Below, one piece after another: positions 31,204 through 40,316 of a stretch of DNA of 64,000 nucleotides (position 1 is its first letter; every line of letters starts with the position of its first letter). A program made the position numbers and the translations under genes. This DNA comes from Tetrapisispora phaffii CBS 4417 (taxonomy: Eukaryota; Ascomycota; Saccharomycetes; Saccharomycetales; Saccharomycetaceae). Under the pieces are notes generated by a model. That model was not told the origin of the DNA, did not search any database, and worked only from the letters and a program-made list of their open reading frames with translations. The stretch spans positions 62,001-126,000 of the forward strand of contig NC_016531.1 in NCBI RefSeq assembly GCF_000236905.1. The letters run 5' to 3'.

Positions 31204-32025
31204 ATGACGAATTTTTTCAGTGAAATTTCTGGACGACTTAATGTCGAAGGCCAACAGAAGAATGAGATCTTAGTTGTTCAATTTGTGTGCACAATTTTGA
31301 TACTAGTTGTAAGATCAAGCATTTTAAGAATGCTATTGAAACGAGAAACGTATGGGCAAAGTGGACTGAATACTATGAATAATAGCAATGCCGTGGCTGG
31401 TCAAATGCATGAAAATAATACAAATAATAATAACTTACAAATGCAGAGTCAAATAGACGATCAATTGAGTTGGAGTACTCGAATGAGATTGGATATGAAG
31501 AAATCGTTTAACGATGACCCATATTTTTATTTTGAGAAAAAATCAATCATAGTTGGTACTAATATTCATGATAATAATAACTATAATGGCTTAATGAGTA
31601 TGGGGATGAATAATAACATTAAGAATGCGAATAATAGCAATAATAGCAATATCAACAACAATAATAATGTCGGAAATATGCATTTTACGGGAGGTAATCC
31701 GTATAGGCCACAGAATCCAAATCATTATCCAATGAATGAAAATATTAAAAGCCAAATGAACAACAACAACAATAATAAAGATCTTAATAACGGTAATAAT
31801 TTACTTTCAGTACTAGCCCAGAGAATTTTTGAGAAACAGCAACATAGTAATGGAAATGGTACTCTCAACAATATAAATGTTAATCAATCAAGATTTGATC
31901 AAATCAATAAAAATGATACAGGCTATCATCAAAATCAGAATCAGCATCAACGCGGAGACCCATATTTAAATAATAATAGTAGTAATAACAACTTCCCCAG
32001 TAATTTTGTAAATTTCAAGAAATAA
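31204..32025 (+). CDS. Unrecognised Asn-rich protein with N-terminal membrane segment
   Basis: Encodes 273 aa starting at the ATG at 31204. I do not recognise the family. Residues about 22-45 (EILVVQFVCTILILVVRSSI) form one hydrophobic segment, followed by a basic stretch RMLLKRETYGQ. A short conserved-looking block is centred on LSWSTRMRLDMKKSFNDDPY with YFYFEKKSIIVGTN, and the remainder is dominated by Asn runs, with Met, Gly and Gln. Asn-rich low-complexity sequence is common in this yeast clade and is not informative about function. The short ordered block before the Asn tracts is the most useful search query. It lies between NGL1 and SYN8, where S. cerevisiae has no matching gene on either duplicated track. 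It may be a lineage-specific or very fast-evolving gene. Confidence 0.6.
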   Translation: MTNFFSEISGRLNVEGQQKNEILVVQFVCTILILVVRSSILRMLLKRETYGQSGLNTMNNSNAVAGQMHENNTNNNNLQMQSQIDDQLSWSTRMRLDMKKSFNDDPYFYFEKKSIIVGTNIHDNNNYNGLMSMGMNNNIKNANNSNNSNINNNNNVGNMHFTGGNPYRPQNPNHYPMNENIKSQMNNNNNNKDLNNGNNLLSVLAQRIFEKQQHSNGNGTLNNINVNQSRFDQINKNDTGYHQNQNQHQRGDPYLNNNSSNNNFPSNFVNFKK

Positions 32026-32174
32026 TTTGAACGAAAGAGATAATTTAACTCAAATAACTTATTTTACTATAATGTATCTATTGAGATGTATATTTATGTA
32101 AGCTTTTTATAAGTGCTTAGAAATGCGGGATTGTATCGGGACATGAACGGCGACAACGGTTACACATATGTCCG

Positions 32175-32954
32175 CTACAGGACAATGATCAGGAACAATA
32201 GGATCATTACTAGAATAATGATGATGAAACAAGGTCCATTTGCCCTTGCGGTTTTTTCGAATATTTCCAATCTTTTCTTAGCTCTTTTTAAATTCCTACC
32301 ATTATTATCGATCAAATTCTCCAGATCGTACAGCACAGTATGATGCTGGTCTTCAATCTCTCTATTTATATCCACAGACATCTCGTGGGTTCGACCCACC
32401 GAGTCCGCCAGCGTGCCCAAATGGGTATCTTGCTCTAACAGTTGTTGCTGTTGCTCAATGAACAACTCTTTATTAGACGCCATCGGCAACAAGTTATTGC
32501 TAGGAGCTAGCTCAACACCTCTTGTCGAGTCTTCATAATCATGATAAGGTTGGAACGTCGTCTCCTCTACTGAAGTGTCTTCCGTACTGTCCTTATAGGA
32601 GACCATGTTGTCACTGAACCTCACCTTCTTCACTGAATGCACCTCATCGTTGTTTGCAACCGAGGGCGAGACTTCAGGATCAGTTTGCTTAATTTCAAAC
32701 TTATAGCTCTCTAACTCAACGTCGTCGACGATATCCCTAGCATCATCGACTATAGCGTTGTATTTCTTGACAGATTCAGCAATATCAGAAGCATTCTGAC
32801 CCTTAAACAGCTCAACCATGTTTCCCAACTGACTACGTAACCGCAGCGTGTCATTCTTGGAAGGCGTCAACCCTAACACCTCCACCAGTCTCCTCCTCTC
32901 ATCAACCAAATCTTGCAACCGTCCAATCTCATATGAAACTCTCAAACCCAGCAT
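32175..32954 (-). CDS. SYN8: Syn8, endosomal SNARE
   Basis: A Qc-type SNARE, syntaxin 8-like, of the endosomal system, partly redundant with Tlg1. The protein is 259 aa, matching the approximately 255 aa S. cerevisiae protein. The N-terminus MLGLRVSYEIGRLQDLVDER forms the helical regulatory region. KKVRFSDNMVSYKD and MASNKELFIEQQQQLLEQD follow. The SNARE helix at about residues 170-232 (LGTLADSVGRTHEMSVDINR, LIDNNGRNLKRAKKRL) leads to a C-terminal membrane anchor (CFIIIILVMILLFLIIVL) that ends the protein. Divergent from DEP1, as in S. cerevisiae (YAL014C/YAL013W). The 5' half is GC-rich relative to neighbours. Confidence 0.95.
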   Translation of the reverse strand: MLGLRVSYEIGRLQDLVDERRRLVEVLGLTPSKNDTLRLRSQLGNMVELFKGQNASDIAESVKKYNAIVDDARDIVDDVELESYKFEIKQTDPEVSPSVANNDEVHSVKKVRFSDNMVSYKDSTEDTSVEETTFQPYHDYEDSTRGVELAPSNNLLPMASNKELFIEQQQQLLEQDTHLGTLADSVGRTHEMSVDINREIEDQHHTVLYDLENLIDNNGRNLKRAKKRLEIFEKTARANGPCFIIIILVMILLFLIIVL

Positions 32955-33666
32955 ACTCTCGTTTTTTTTCCAGTCAGTCTCTCTTCAAACCTCTTAAACA
33001 ACCTGTTGGTCCAATGGTTCGTTTCCTTCTTACAAAAACACAGCCTGCACCACTGTAACCTGCAACAGCACCTCCACCATCAGGACCCACCGGTCCTCCA
33101 TTTGCAAACCAACCACTTAAATAAACCATCTTTAAAGTTCGAAGTTGGGCTTTGAATTGAGAACTTTGATGGCTTGGGTCTAGTTCTTGAGTCTGAGGTA
33201 TTACCCTTTTGGGAAATTTCTATTTCCCAAAAGGGTAATTAAGATGGCTTACTACGTATGTTTCACTGGTTTCCTTTATTTCCCAATTCGGCTAAATCCA
33301 AATTTGCTGTCTTCACTTTTTTCAACTTAACGTTTTGCGTTAAAGACTTTTCAAGTTTGAAATAAAACAACAAGTAAACCACTTTTAATAATTGATTTCA
33401 ATAAGGTTATAAGGTGGTTACTTATGTTATTAGACGGGGGATACTCTAGTTCTAACAAGGAGTTGTTGCCAAGATTTAGTTTAGTTGTGTAATTTGTTTT
33501 TATCGCATTGGAGATAGAGAAATAGACGCTGAATTGAAACAGAGATAAAATAAGGTATAGGCAGACATTGTGGTTTCTTGTTTATTTTGACGTTGGTTTC
33601 AAAGATAGAGCAGCATATATATATTTATTCGTTGTTTTCCTGAATTCGTGGAGTTGATAAGAATAA
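32955..33666. other. Divergent intergenic region SYN8/DEP1
   Basis: About 710 bases containing a perfect 18-bp hairpin at 33200-33239. A CA/CC-rich stretch lies just upstream of SYN8 (about 33,030-33,110). No ORF or RNA gene is apparent. Confidence 0.6.
33200..33239. repeat. Perfect 18-bp inverted repeat with 4-nt loop
   Basis: The arm ATTACCCTTTTGGGAAAT at 33200-33217 is perfectly complementary to 33222-33239, with the four-base loop TTCT. It lies in the SYN8/DEP1 divergent spacer, about 245 bp from SYN8 and 430 bp from DEP1. Confidence 0.97.
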
Positions 33667-35208
33667 ATGAGAGAAGAGACAGCGAAGGAGGCTACGACAT
33701 TTAGTGATACGGGTACAAACGTTGCTTCAAGTTCTAATATTGTTGATTCAAAACCGATTGTAAACAGTGATTCGGAATTGTCTTCCAACACAGGTGTGGA
33801 AGAAGATAGAGAGAGTATGCTAAGTGCTGTTGGGTCGAGTAACAATTCTAATTTATCAGAGTACTACGTTTCCAGCGACGCTGAAACAGAAAAAATGGAG
33901 AACACGTCCGGTGCTGTCAATGTCTCGATTGATGAGCCACCAAAGTTGTCTGATCTGATCCCAGACGAAGATGAAAACAAAGTACAGTTGAACAAGAGGA
34001 GCGTCGAGGAGGCGTATGCGAGCGATAAGGGAAATAGCAGCGGGTTCGAAGGGGACAGGGAGGTCAAAAAGATCAAAGTTCTGCCTGAGCCTGTCCTAGA
34101 GACAGAACAACAGAGTATATCTGCAGATGCGTCTGATGTTGCGGACACCGAGAAAGTTGCTCCTGAAGAAGACGTTAAACTCGAGGAATCTGCGGTTGCA
34201 GATGATCAGGAACCGAGTGCGACCCCTGCTAACATAGTCGAAAAAGAGGAAGAGAATGTTAATGAGGAGCATGAGCAAGAACCTGAACCTGAACCTGATT
34301 TTGAGATTGGAACCAACCAAGAAATAGATCAGCTGGAGGGTGACGGCGAGGACGCCGAAGTGGAAGATGTAGAAGACGACGATGAGGACGAAAAAGAAAT
34401 GATCGATAACCACAGCAGCCTCAACACCTACGAAAATAACGCCTCTGAAGAAGATATGGATGCTGGTGATATGGCCAAGGGCGAAACGGTGTCACCCATG
34501 GTGCTCGAGGAGACCAGGTTGTTGGCATTGAAAGAGATAACCGACATCGAATATAGGTTTGCTGAATTAAGGCAGAAACTGTATGACAACAAGCTGGTGA
34601 GGCTTCAGACCGAGCTTCAAATGTGTCTAGAAGGCTCGCATCCCGAGTTACAGAAATATTACACCAAGATCGCATCAATCAGAGACTACAAACTCCGCCG
34701 AGCCTACACACAGCAGAAATATGAACTGAAATGCATCGATGAACAGACCAGAGCAACACGTACCTTCATCCACCAGGACTTCTACAAGAAGGCCATTGAC
34801 TTACGTAACAACATGCTGAACAACACCACTCAGCAATGGTACGATATCAATAAGGAAAGGCGCGACATGGACATCACCGTCCCCACAATGAACTACCATG
34901 TGCCTGTCAAAATTGCCGGCAAGACACTGAGCTGCATCACCGGGTATGCCGGTCCAGCGCAGCAAAGGTACGCCGGCGAGGAGCTTTTGGAAGACTTCGA
35001 GGCCGAGAACATCAAGTTCAGTTACAGGTCAAACCCAGTGGACAAACTGGAGGTAATCGTCGACAGAATGCGCACAAACAACGAGCTGAGCGACCTGGCA
35101 GGTCTCAAGAAGTTCTACAACGGATTTCCAGGTGCTCCAGACCTCAACGGTCTGAAGGACATCGAGGTGCTCGAGGACCTGCAAAACATCAGACAGGTCA
35201 AACTGTAG
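33667..35208 (+). CDS. DEP1: Dep1, Rpd3L histone deacetylase complex subunit
   Basis: A component of the large Rpd3 histone deacetylase complex, needed for full repression and activation of INO1 and meiotic genes. The protein is 513 aa, longer than the approximately 405 aa of S. cerevisiae because the N-terminal acidic region (to about residue 275) is expanded with Glu/Asp/Val-rich sequence. The conserved Sds3/Dep1-type domain begins about residue 280 (LALKEITDIEYRFAELRQKL) and continues ELQMCLEGSHPELQKYYTKI and RRAYTQQKYELKCIDEQTRA. The C-terminus VDKLEVIVDRMRTNNELSDL, with LNGLKDIEVLEDLQNIRQVK, is nearly the family consensus. GC content rises strongly through the gene. Followed by CYS3 in the same orientation as in S. 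cerevisiae (YAL013W/YAL012W). Confidence 0.94.
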   Translation: MREETAKEATTFSDTGTNVASSSNIVDSKPIVNSDSELSSNTGVEEDRESMLSAVGSSNNSNLSEYYVSSDAETEKMENTSGAVNVSIDEPPKLSDLIPDEDENKVQLNKRSVEEAYASDKGNSSGFEGDREVKKIKVLPEPVLETEQQSISADASDVADTEKVAPEEDVKLEESAVADDQEPSATPANIVEKEEENVNEEHEQEPEPEPDFEIGTNQEIDQLEGDGEDAEVEDVEDDDEDEKEMIDNHSSLNTYENNASEEDMDAGDMAKGETVSPMVLEETRLLALKEITDIEYRFAELRQKLYDNKLVRLQTELQMCLEGSHPELQKYYTKIASIRDYKLRRAYTQQKYELKCIDEQTRATRTFIHQDFYKKAIDLRNNMLNNTTQQWYDINKERRDMDITVPTMNYHVPVKIAGKTLSCITGYAGPAQQRYAGEELLEDFEAENIKFSYRSNPVDKLEVIVDRMRTNNELSDLAGLKKFYNGFPGAPDLNGLKDIEVLEDLQNIRQVKL

Positions 35209-35336
35209 TTGACGCCTTCGATCTATATAGCCCACTGCATAGAGTACATACATATATATAAGTAGCCATTAATCCAAAGAGATGATTTAGTGTGTGTGTG
35301 TGCGGGTGTGGTGTAAGGGTGTCCATTTAACCAGAC

Positions 35337-35387
35337 TTACCCGCCTGGGACTCTGTTTACACATCACGTGCTTTATACCCGCACGTG
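35337..35387. promoter_or_regulatory. Reb1 and Cbf1-type sites upstream of CYS3
   Basis: TTACCCG at 35337-35343 (Reb1 core) is followed by CACGTG at 35365-35370 and 35382-35387, both in TCACGTG or CACGTGA context. Cbf1-Met4 binding to such sites is the established route of sulfur-gene induction. They are 545-570 bp from the CYS3 ATG, which is distal for yeast. Confidence 0.65.
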
Positions 35388-35456
35388 ACATTGTTTCTCT
35401 TTTCCTGGGCTGCTGTGTGGCAACGGCACCGCGTAGGAGCCACCACACCGCGAGAC

Positions 35457-35465
35457 GCCACAGTT
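35457..35465 (-). promoter_or_regulatory. Met31/Met32-type site upstream of CYS3
   Basis: AACTGTGGC on the minus strand matches the Met31/Met32 consensus AAACTGTGG except for the first A. A second partial match, ACTGTGGC, lies on the plus strand at 35732-35739, about 200 bp from the start codon. Together with the CACGTG boxes this is the expected sulfur-regulon promoter. Confidence 0.6.
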
Positions 35466-35774
35466 GGCTTCGCTGCAGGGCTCCCCCGGAACTGCCTCCA
35501 CCGCCACGGCGCCGACGGACTTCAATGTTCGCCTGGTCGCTGAAAAGTTTCAAGATCTCGAAACTGCCTTGCGATGAGCTGGGTGATGGTGAAACGTTCG
35601 AAGCTTTTGGAACTTCTGAAGCTTTTGATGAGTCGTGAATTGGTAAGGCAAGGCCACGGTGAGGGGCGGCTTCAAGCCTTTGGAGATGATTGGGGCCCTC
35701 GATTAGTAATTGCATGTGCCGAGTGCGATCGACTGTGGCAACTGGGGAATCAGGCTCGATGATTAATGATTTTG

Positions 35775-35782
35775 TATATAAG
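35775..35782 (+). promoter_or_regulatory. TATA box of CYS3
   Basis: TATATAAG about 150 bp upstream of the CYS3 ATG, a consensus TATA element at the usual distance for a highly regulated yeast gene. Confidence 0.6.
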
Positions 35783-35932
35783 AGCCTAGGTTTTGACAGG
35801 ATCTTGTTCTTGTTGTTTGGGTTGCAGTTTTATCTTTCGCTATAGTTCCATTATGGTTCCCTCCGTAAAGAGAGCAAGCGTATACTTTTACATACTCTGC
35901 CGTCCCTAAATATAATATAATTTCTACACACA

Positions 35933-37108
35933 ATGGGTGTTCAAGCTACCGACAAATTTGCTACCAAGGCTATCCATGCCGGCTCTCACGTCGATGTCCA
36001 TGGTTCCGTCATTGAACCAATCTCTCTATCTACCACTTTCAAGCAATCTGCTCCTGCTGAACCAATCGGCGAGTACGAATACTCCAGATCTCAAAACCCA
36101 AACAGAAAGAACTTGGAGGATGCCATTGCCGCTTTAGAGAACGGTAAGTACGGTTTAGCTTTCTCTTCTGGTTCCGCCACCACTGCTATCATCTTACAAT
36201 CTTTACCACAAAACTCTCACGCCATCTCCATCGGCGATGTTTACGGTGGTACTCACAGATACTTTTCCAAAGTTGCCAACACTCACGGTGTTGACACAGA
36301 CTTCACCAACGATTTGGTCGCTGATCTACCAAAATTAGTTAAGGAAAACACAAGATTGGTTTGGATTGAATCTCCAACTAACCCAACTTTGAAGGTCACT
36401 GACATCGAATTGGTTGCCAAGACCATCAAATCATTAAACAAGGACATCTTATTAGTTGTCGACAACACTTTCTTATCCCCATACCTATCTAACCCATTGA
36501 ACTTCGGTGCCGACATCGTCGTTCATTCTGCCACTAAGTACATCAATGGTCACTCTGATGTCGTTTTAGGTGTCTTAGCTACTAACAGCAGAGACATTTA
36601 CGAAAGATTACAATTCTTACAAAACGCTGTCGGTGCTATCCCATCTCCATTCGACGCTTGGTTAACTCACAGAGGTTTAAAGACTTTACACTTACGTGTC
36701 AGACAAGCCGCTTTAAATGCCACTAAGATTGCTGAATTCTTAGCTCAAAGTGACAACGTCGTTGCTGTTAACTACCCAGGTCTACCCACCAACCCAGACT
36801 ATGCCATTGTCAAGAAGCAACATAGAGATGCTTTAGGTGGTGGTATGATCTCTTTCAGAGTTAAGGGTGGTGCAGAAGCTGCTTCTAAGTTTGCTTCTTC
36901 TACTAGATTATTCACTTTAGCTGAATCTTTAGGTGGTATTGAATCATTATTAGAAGTCCCAGCTGTCATGACTCATGGTGGTATTCCAAAGGAACAAAGA
37001 GAAGCTTCCGGTGTTTTCGATGACTTAGTTAGATTATCTGTTGGTATCGAAGACGGTGATGACTTATTAGAAGACGTCAAGGCTGCTCTACAAAAAGCCT
37101 CTAACTAA
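35933..37108 (+). CDS. CYS3: Cystathionine gamma-lyase
   Basis: A PLP enzyme that cleaves cystathionine to cysteine, 2-oxobutyrate and ammonia in transsulfuration. The protein is 391 aa, essentially full family length (about 394 in S. cerevisiae). It has the Cys/Met-metabolism fold with EYEYSRSQNPNRKNLEDAIA near the N-terminus, LAFSSGSATTAIILQ (phosphate site) and VWIESPTNPTLKV. The PLP-binding Lys at about 202 is in HSATKYINGHSDVVLGVL. RLFTLAESLGGIESLLEVPA and VMTHGGIP lie in the C-terminal domain. Codon choice is strongly biased to the preferred yeast set (GGT, GCT, AAG, TTG/TTA), implying high expression. Corresponds to YAL012W. Confidence 0.97.
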   Translation: MGVQATDKFATKAIHAGSHVDVHGSVIEPISLSTTFKQSAPAEPIGEYEYSRSQNPNRKNLEDAIAALENGKYGLAFSSGSATTAIILQSLPQNSHAISIGDVYGGTHRYFSKVANTHGVDTDFTNDLVADLPKLVKENTRLVWIESPTNPTLKVTDIELVAKTIKSLNKDILLVVDNTFLSPYLSNPLNFGADIVVHSATKYINGHSDVVLGVLATNSRDIYERLQFLQNAVGAIPSPFDAWLTHRGLKTLHLRVRQAALNATKIAEFLAQSDNVVAVNYPGLPTNPDYAIVKKQHRDALGGGMISFRVKGGAEAASKFASSTRLFTLAESLGGIESLLEVPAVMTHGGIPKEQREASGVFDDLVRLSVGIEDGDDLLEDVKAALQKASN

Positions 37109-37251
37109 TTGTAACTAAAGATATAATAGACTGTTCATATATACAATATATAATTTTAATATAACTAACCATAATTTGTTAAGAAAGTATTATTCGTTAT
37201 TAAATATTAAATTATTTTTATTGACATTAACATTACGCAGTTATTTGATAA

Positions 37252-37956
37252 TTAATTACTAGTAACTTCATCTAAGAACGATCCGTCGTTCGCGAGTCTG
37301 TTCTTAAATTTATCCCACCATGTATCAAATCTTTTGATGGATACATTACCGTTCATATCTAAAAACCCTGATAGATAATTATAAGCATGTTGAACTATTT
37401 TAGCTGCTAGATCCTGCGTTAGAATAGGGTACACAGAAGCCAATTGACCAACCGTGTTAATACCTCTTGCTGCTCCAGATCTTGCAACAATCAAAGATGA
37501 ACTATTCGCAGAAGCACTACGCTCGGCCTTCCATTCTTCTAATCTAGGTAAACCTATATCTCTGGGCTCGATGGAAATACCAATAATTAATTCTGATATG
37601 TTGCTTGTGGTACCAAGTGATGGTGCTTCTTCTGTGTCCATGTCAATTTCTCCCAATCCATCTCCAACCGGAGCTGGAGTATGACCGCTGTTGGGCAGTT
37701 TCACCTTAAAGATAGCACTTGGTTTCTCAACGTCTAAATAACCAAATAACTTGAATTCCTCATTTGGATTTAGTTTGAAGTAGACAGTAGCAATATAGTT
37801 TGCAGGAAATGTAACATTCGGAAGTACAAATAAGGATATGTGTGAATATAACTTTGGTTTCGTCGAGGATAGCACAATGGTATGCTGTAGCCCATTGGAA
37901 TTGGGAACTTCAACAGATAATTGGATAGGGTTTCCCGATGCGATAGCTGCAAACAT
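37252..37956 (-). CDS. OPI10: Opi10, Hikeshi-family protein
   Basis: An orthologue of human Hikeshi, the carrier that takes Hsp70 into the nucleus during heat stress. The yeast gene was found through an inositol-overproduction phenotype. The protein is 234 aa, close to the approximately 246 aa of S. cerevisiae. The N-terminus MFAAIASGNPIQLSVEVPNS, then HISLFVLPNVTFPANYIATV and FKLFGYLDVEKPSAIFKVKL, are the family signature; the C-terminal half has IGISIEPRDIGLPRLEEWKA. It is followed on the same strand by MSE1 and SMC5 upstream, matching the S. cerevisiae run YOL034W-YOL033W-YOL032W, but the block is inverted relative to NGL1 and GAL11. Tail-to-tail with CYS3. Confidence 0.95.
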   Translation of the reverse strand: MFAAIASGNPIQLSVEVPNSNGLQHTIVLSSTKPKLYSHISLFVLPNVTFPANYIATVYFKLNPNEEFKLFGYLDVEKPSAIFKVKLPNSGHTPAPVGDGLGEIDMDTEEAPSLGTTSNISELIIGISIEPRDIGLPRLEEWKAERSASANSSSLIVARSGAARGINTVGQLASVYPILTQDLAAKIVQHAYNYLSGFLDMNGNVSIKRFDTWWDKFKNRLANDGSFLDEVTSN

Positions 37957-38344
37957 GATCGTATATGGTATTGGTAAGGTTTAGAGGGGATAAAGGGGGA
38001 ATGTGTCTCTTTACTATTGAAACTTATCTAGCAGAATACTTGTTCTCCTGCGATTCTGATTGGATCCCTGTTCTATTTATTTATATACCAATTATGATCT
38101 TGCAACATCCCTTTGTCAGTTATTAAAAGTTGTGGAACTTTTGAGCTGCTCTGCTAGAAATTTCGAGAATTGATATTACAATATGGTAGCGCCGCGATTG
38201 ATAGTATACAAAACTAACATCAAGAAGAGGCTCAATGACTCTATTTCCAGCATCATGTGCCATCTTTGTTCAATATATCTTATAAGTATCTTATTTACAT
38301 GAATTGCCTATCTATAAATCATATATTCAATTGTAGCACCCCCT
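37957..38344. other. Intergenic region OPI10/MSE1
   Basis: About 390 bases, containing the OPI10 promoter and MSE1 3' end. No motif, ORF or RNA that I would name. Confidence 0.5.
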
Positions 38345-40021
38345 CTATAAGCATTGTGCTCCATGTTTTTTTCCAATGGGAGTGTCATCTTGGACTTGCT
38401 TTAAAAACACAATTGCATTGTCTATTCTTTCCATTGTCTGTTTAGGACCTATTATGCCAATCAAGATTGGTAATTTTGCACCAGGATGTGAGCCAGCAAG
38501 AGCAAATCTCAAAGATTGAAATACCTTTTTTATTGGTAAGTTCAATTTCTCAGCTAAATTTGAGACTTTCTCATTAAGGTTTTCTGTTGTAATCTGGTCA
38601 TCTTTAACAGCAGTTAGCACTTCCAATGTTGTCCTTTTATCCTGGTTTGTTAAAAATGCTGCAATATTAGCTTCATCTTCTGTGTATTCAGGTGTTTTGA
38701 AAAAATAATAAAACTTCTTATTGAATTCATTGACGCTGGTTAATGACGACCCGCATTGCTTCAAGATATGATTAATCTTTTCTGGAGTGGCAATATCAGC
38801 AGTGAATTCTTGTTGAGCACTGGACAAGATCTCTTTTTCTATCTCTTGAAAAGTCACATTGTCTTCTAACCTCTTTTTTAAATAATGTTTATTGAAGTAC
38901 CATAATTTTTTGTCATCAACTTTGGCATTACCTTTGGTTAAATAGTTTAAGTTAAAATACTTGATGAATTCTTCCTTGGTAAAACATTCATGGTTTTGCT
39001 CAGATAGTTTTCTAGGTGGAGACCAACCAAAAAGTACCGAAAAGTTTAATAATGCTTCAGGTAAGACACCATTCTTTTTCATTGACAGTATTGATGAATC
39101 ACCCTTTCTTTTACTTAATTTCTTATCATTGATACTAGTCAGCAAAGGAATGTGAATATATTTTGGAGCCTGCCAGCCAAGTGCATTATACATAGAGATA
39201 TGTTTGGGCGTAGAAGGTAACCATTCTTCTCCTCTGATTACATGGGTTATTTTCATAAGATGGTCATCCACTACATTAGCAAAATGGTAGGTAGGTAAAC
39301 CGTCTGATTTAATTAATATTGGATCATCATAAGTTTTCTTATGTGGGTTGTATTGTATTTGAATGGACAGTTTCCCATGTAATAAGTCCTCGAATTCTGG
39401 GTATTTTTCTGGTGATTTCAATCTAATGGTGTATGGAGAGTTGAGTAACTCTTTCTGTTTAATTTCTTCTTCGTTTAAATGTAAGCAATGTCTGTCGTAA
39501 CTTGCAGAAGAAGGTGGGTTTAGTTTCTGGGCCGATTCCTTCATTTCATCTAAACGTTCCTTTGTACAAAAACACTTATACGCATCGCCATTTTCTAACA
39601 ACACCTTAATATGTTTTGCATAGATCTTTGTACGCTCACTTTGTCTAAATGGGCCATAAGCTTCAGAATTAACATTAGGACCTTCATCATATTCGATACC
39701 ACACCATTTCAAAGTTTCGTAGATATCCTCTTCTGCTCCTTCCACTAATCTCTTTTGATCTGTGTCCTCTAATCTTAACAAAAATTGACCGCCAGTACTT
39801 TTAGCCAACAAATAGTTATATAAGGCTGTTCTTAAAGACCCCAGGTGCATAAAGCCAGTAGGAGAAGGAGCAAATCTAGTTCTCACAGGTGAAGTTGGAT
39901 GTTTATCCTTGACTGGTTTGCTGGAAAGAAGGGATTTTTTCTTAGTTTTTAAAAGTGTACTATAATGAAATCTATTGCATCGAAATAACAACCTCGTTGA
40001 AGCATTACCTAAAATCAACAT
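38345..40021 (-). CDS. MSE1: Mitochondrial glutamyl-tRNA synthetase
   Basis: A class I aminoacyl-tRNA synthetase charging mitochondrial tRNA-Glu. The protein is 558 aa from the ATG at 40021; two codons upstream are open but not ATG. The N-terminus MLILGNASTRLLFRCNRFHY is basic and lacks acids, as in a mitochondrial presequence. The class I HIGH-type motif is in RFAPSPTGFMHLGSLRTALY and the KMSKS-type motif is KLSKRKG. Other blocks are GGQFLLRLEDTDQKRLVEGA, DGLPTYHFANVVDDHLMKIT and HVIRGEEWLPSTPKHISMYN. The C-terminal anticodon-binding half is less conserved. Corresponds to YOL033W, between SMC5 and OPI10. Confidence 0.96.
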   Translation of the reverse strand: MLILGNASTRLLFRCNRFHYSTLLKTKKKSLLSSKPVKDKHPTSPVRTRFAPSPTGFMHLGSLRTALYNYLLAKSTGGQFLLRLEDTDQKRLVEGAEEDIYETLKWCGIEYDEGPNVNSEAYGPFRQSERTKIYAKHIKVLLENGDAYKCFCTKERLDEMKESAQKLNPPSSASYDRHCLHLNEEEIKQKELLNSPYTIRLKSPEKYPEFEDLLHGKLSIQIQYNPHKKTYDDPILIKSDGLPTYHFANVVDDHLMKITHVIRGEEWLPSTPKHISMYNALGWQAPKYIHIPLLTSINDKKLSKRKGDSSILSMKKNGVLPEALLNFSVLFGWSPPRKLSEQNHECFTKEEFIKYFNLNYLTKGNAKVDDKKLWYFNKHYLKKRLEDNVTFQEIEKEILSSAQQEFTADIATPEKINHILKQCGSSLTSVNEFNKKFYYFFKTPEYTEDEANIAAFLTNQDKRTTLEVLTAVKDDQITTENLNEKVSNLAEKLNLPIKKVFQSLRFALAGSHPGAKLPILIGIIGPKQTMERIDNAIVFLKQVQDDTPIGKKHGAQCL

Positions 40022-40316
40022 TTTCAAACAACCACTGTATTGATAGATGCCTCAATTCATTTCAATTAGGTATGCATATTTCACTATGAAATTAAGTAAC
40101 TTTTCATAATTCAATTACTTAACTTATCTTTTATGTGCTTATAAGGTCAATATTTTGAGTTTGTAGAAATCGCATAAATTTTAAAGGCAGCATCCAGGAT
40201 TTTAAATGCCAAAGTTTATAAAAACATAAGATTTGTTAAATTAGTGTATTTTATTATGGAAGAAAATACATAAACTACTTATTTAAAATGCAAATTATCT
40301 TTTTTGATAGATATGC

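Larger units (their letters stand above)
35209..35932. other. GC-rich promoter region of CYS3
   Basis: About 725 bases. It contains a short TG repeat (35,291-35,302), a Reb1-type site, two CACGTG boxes, two Met31/32-type sites and a TATA box. ORFs on both strands here are shadows of GC richness. In S. cerevisiae the CYS3 promoter is a known strong meiotic recombination hotspot. Confidence 0.65.
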
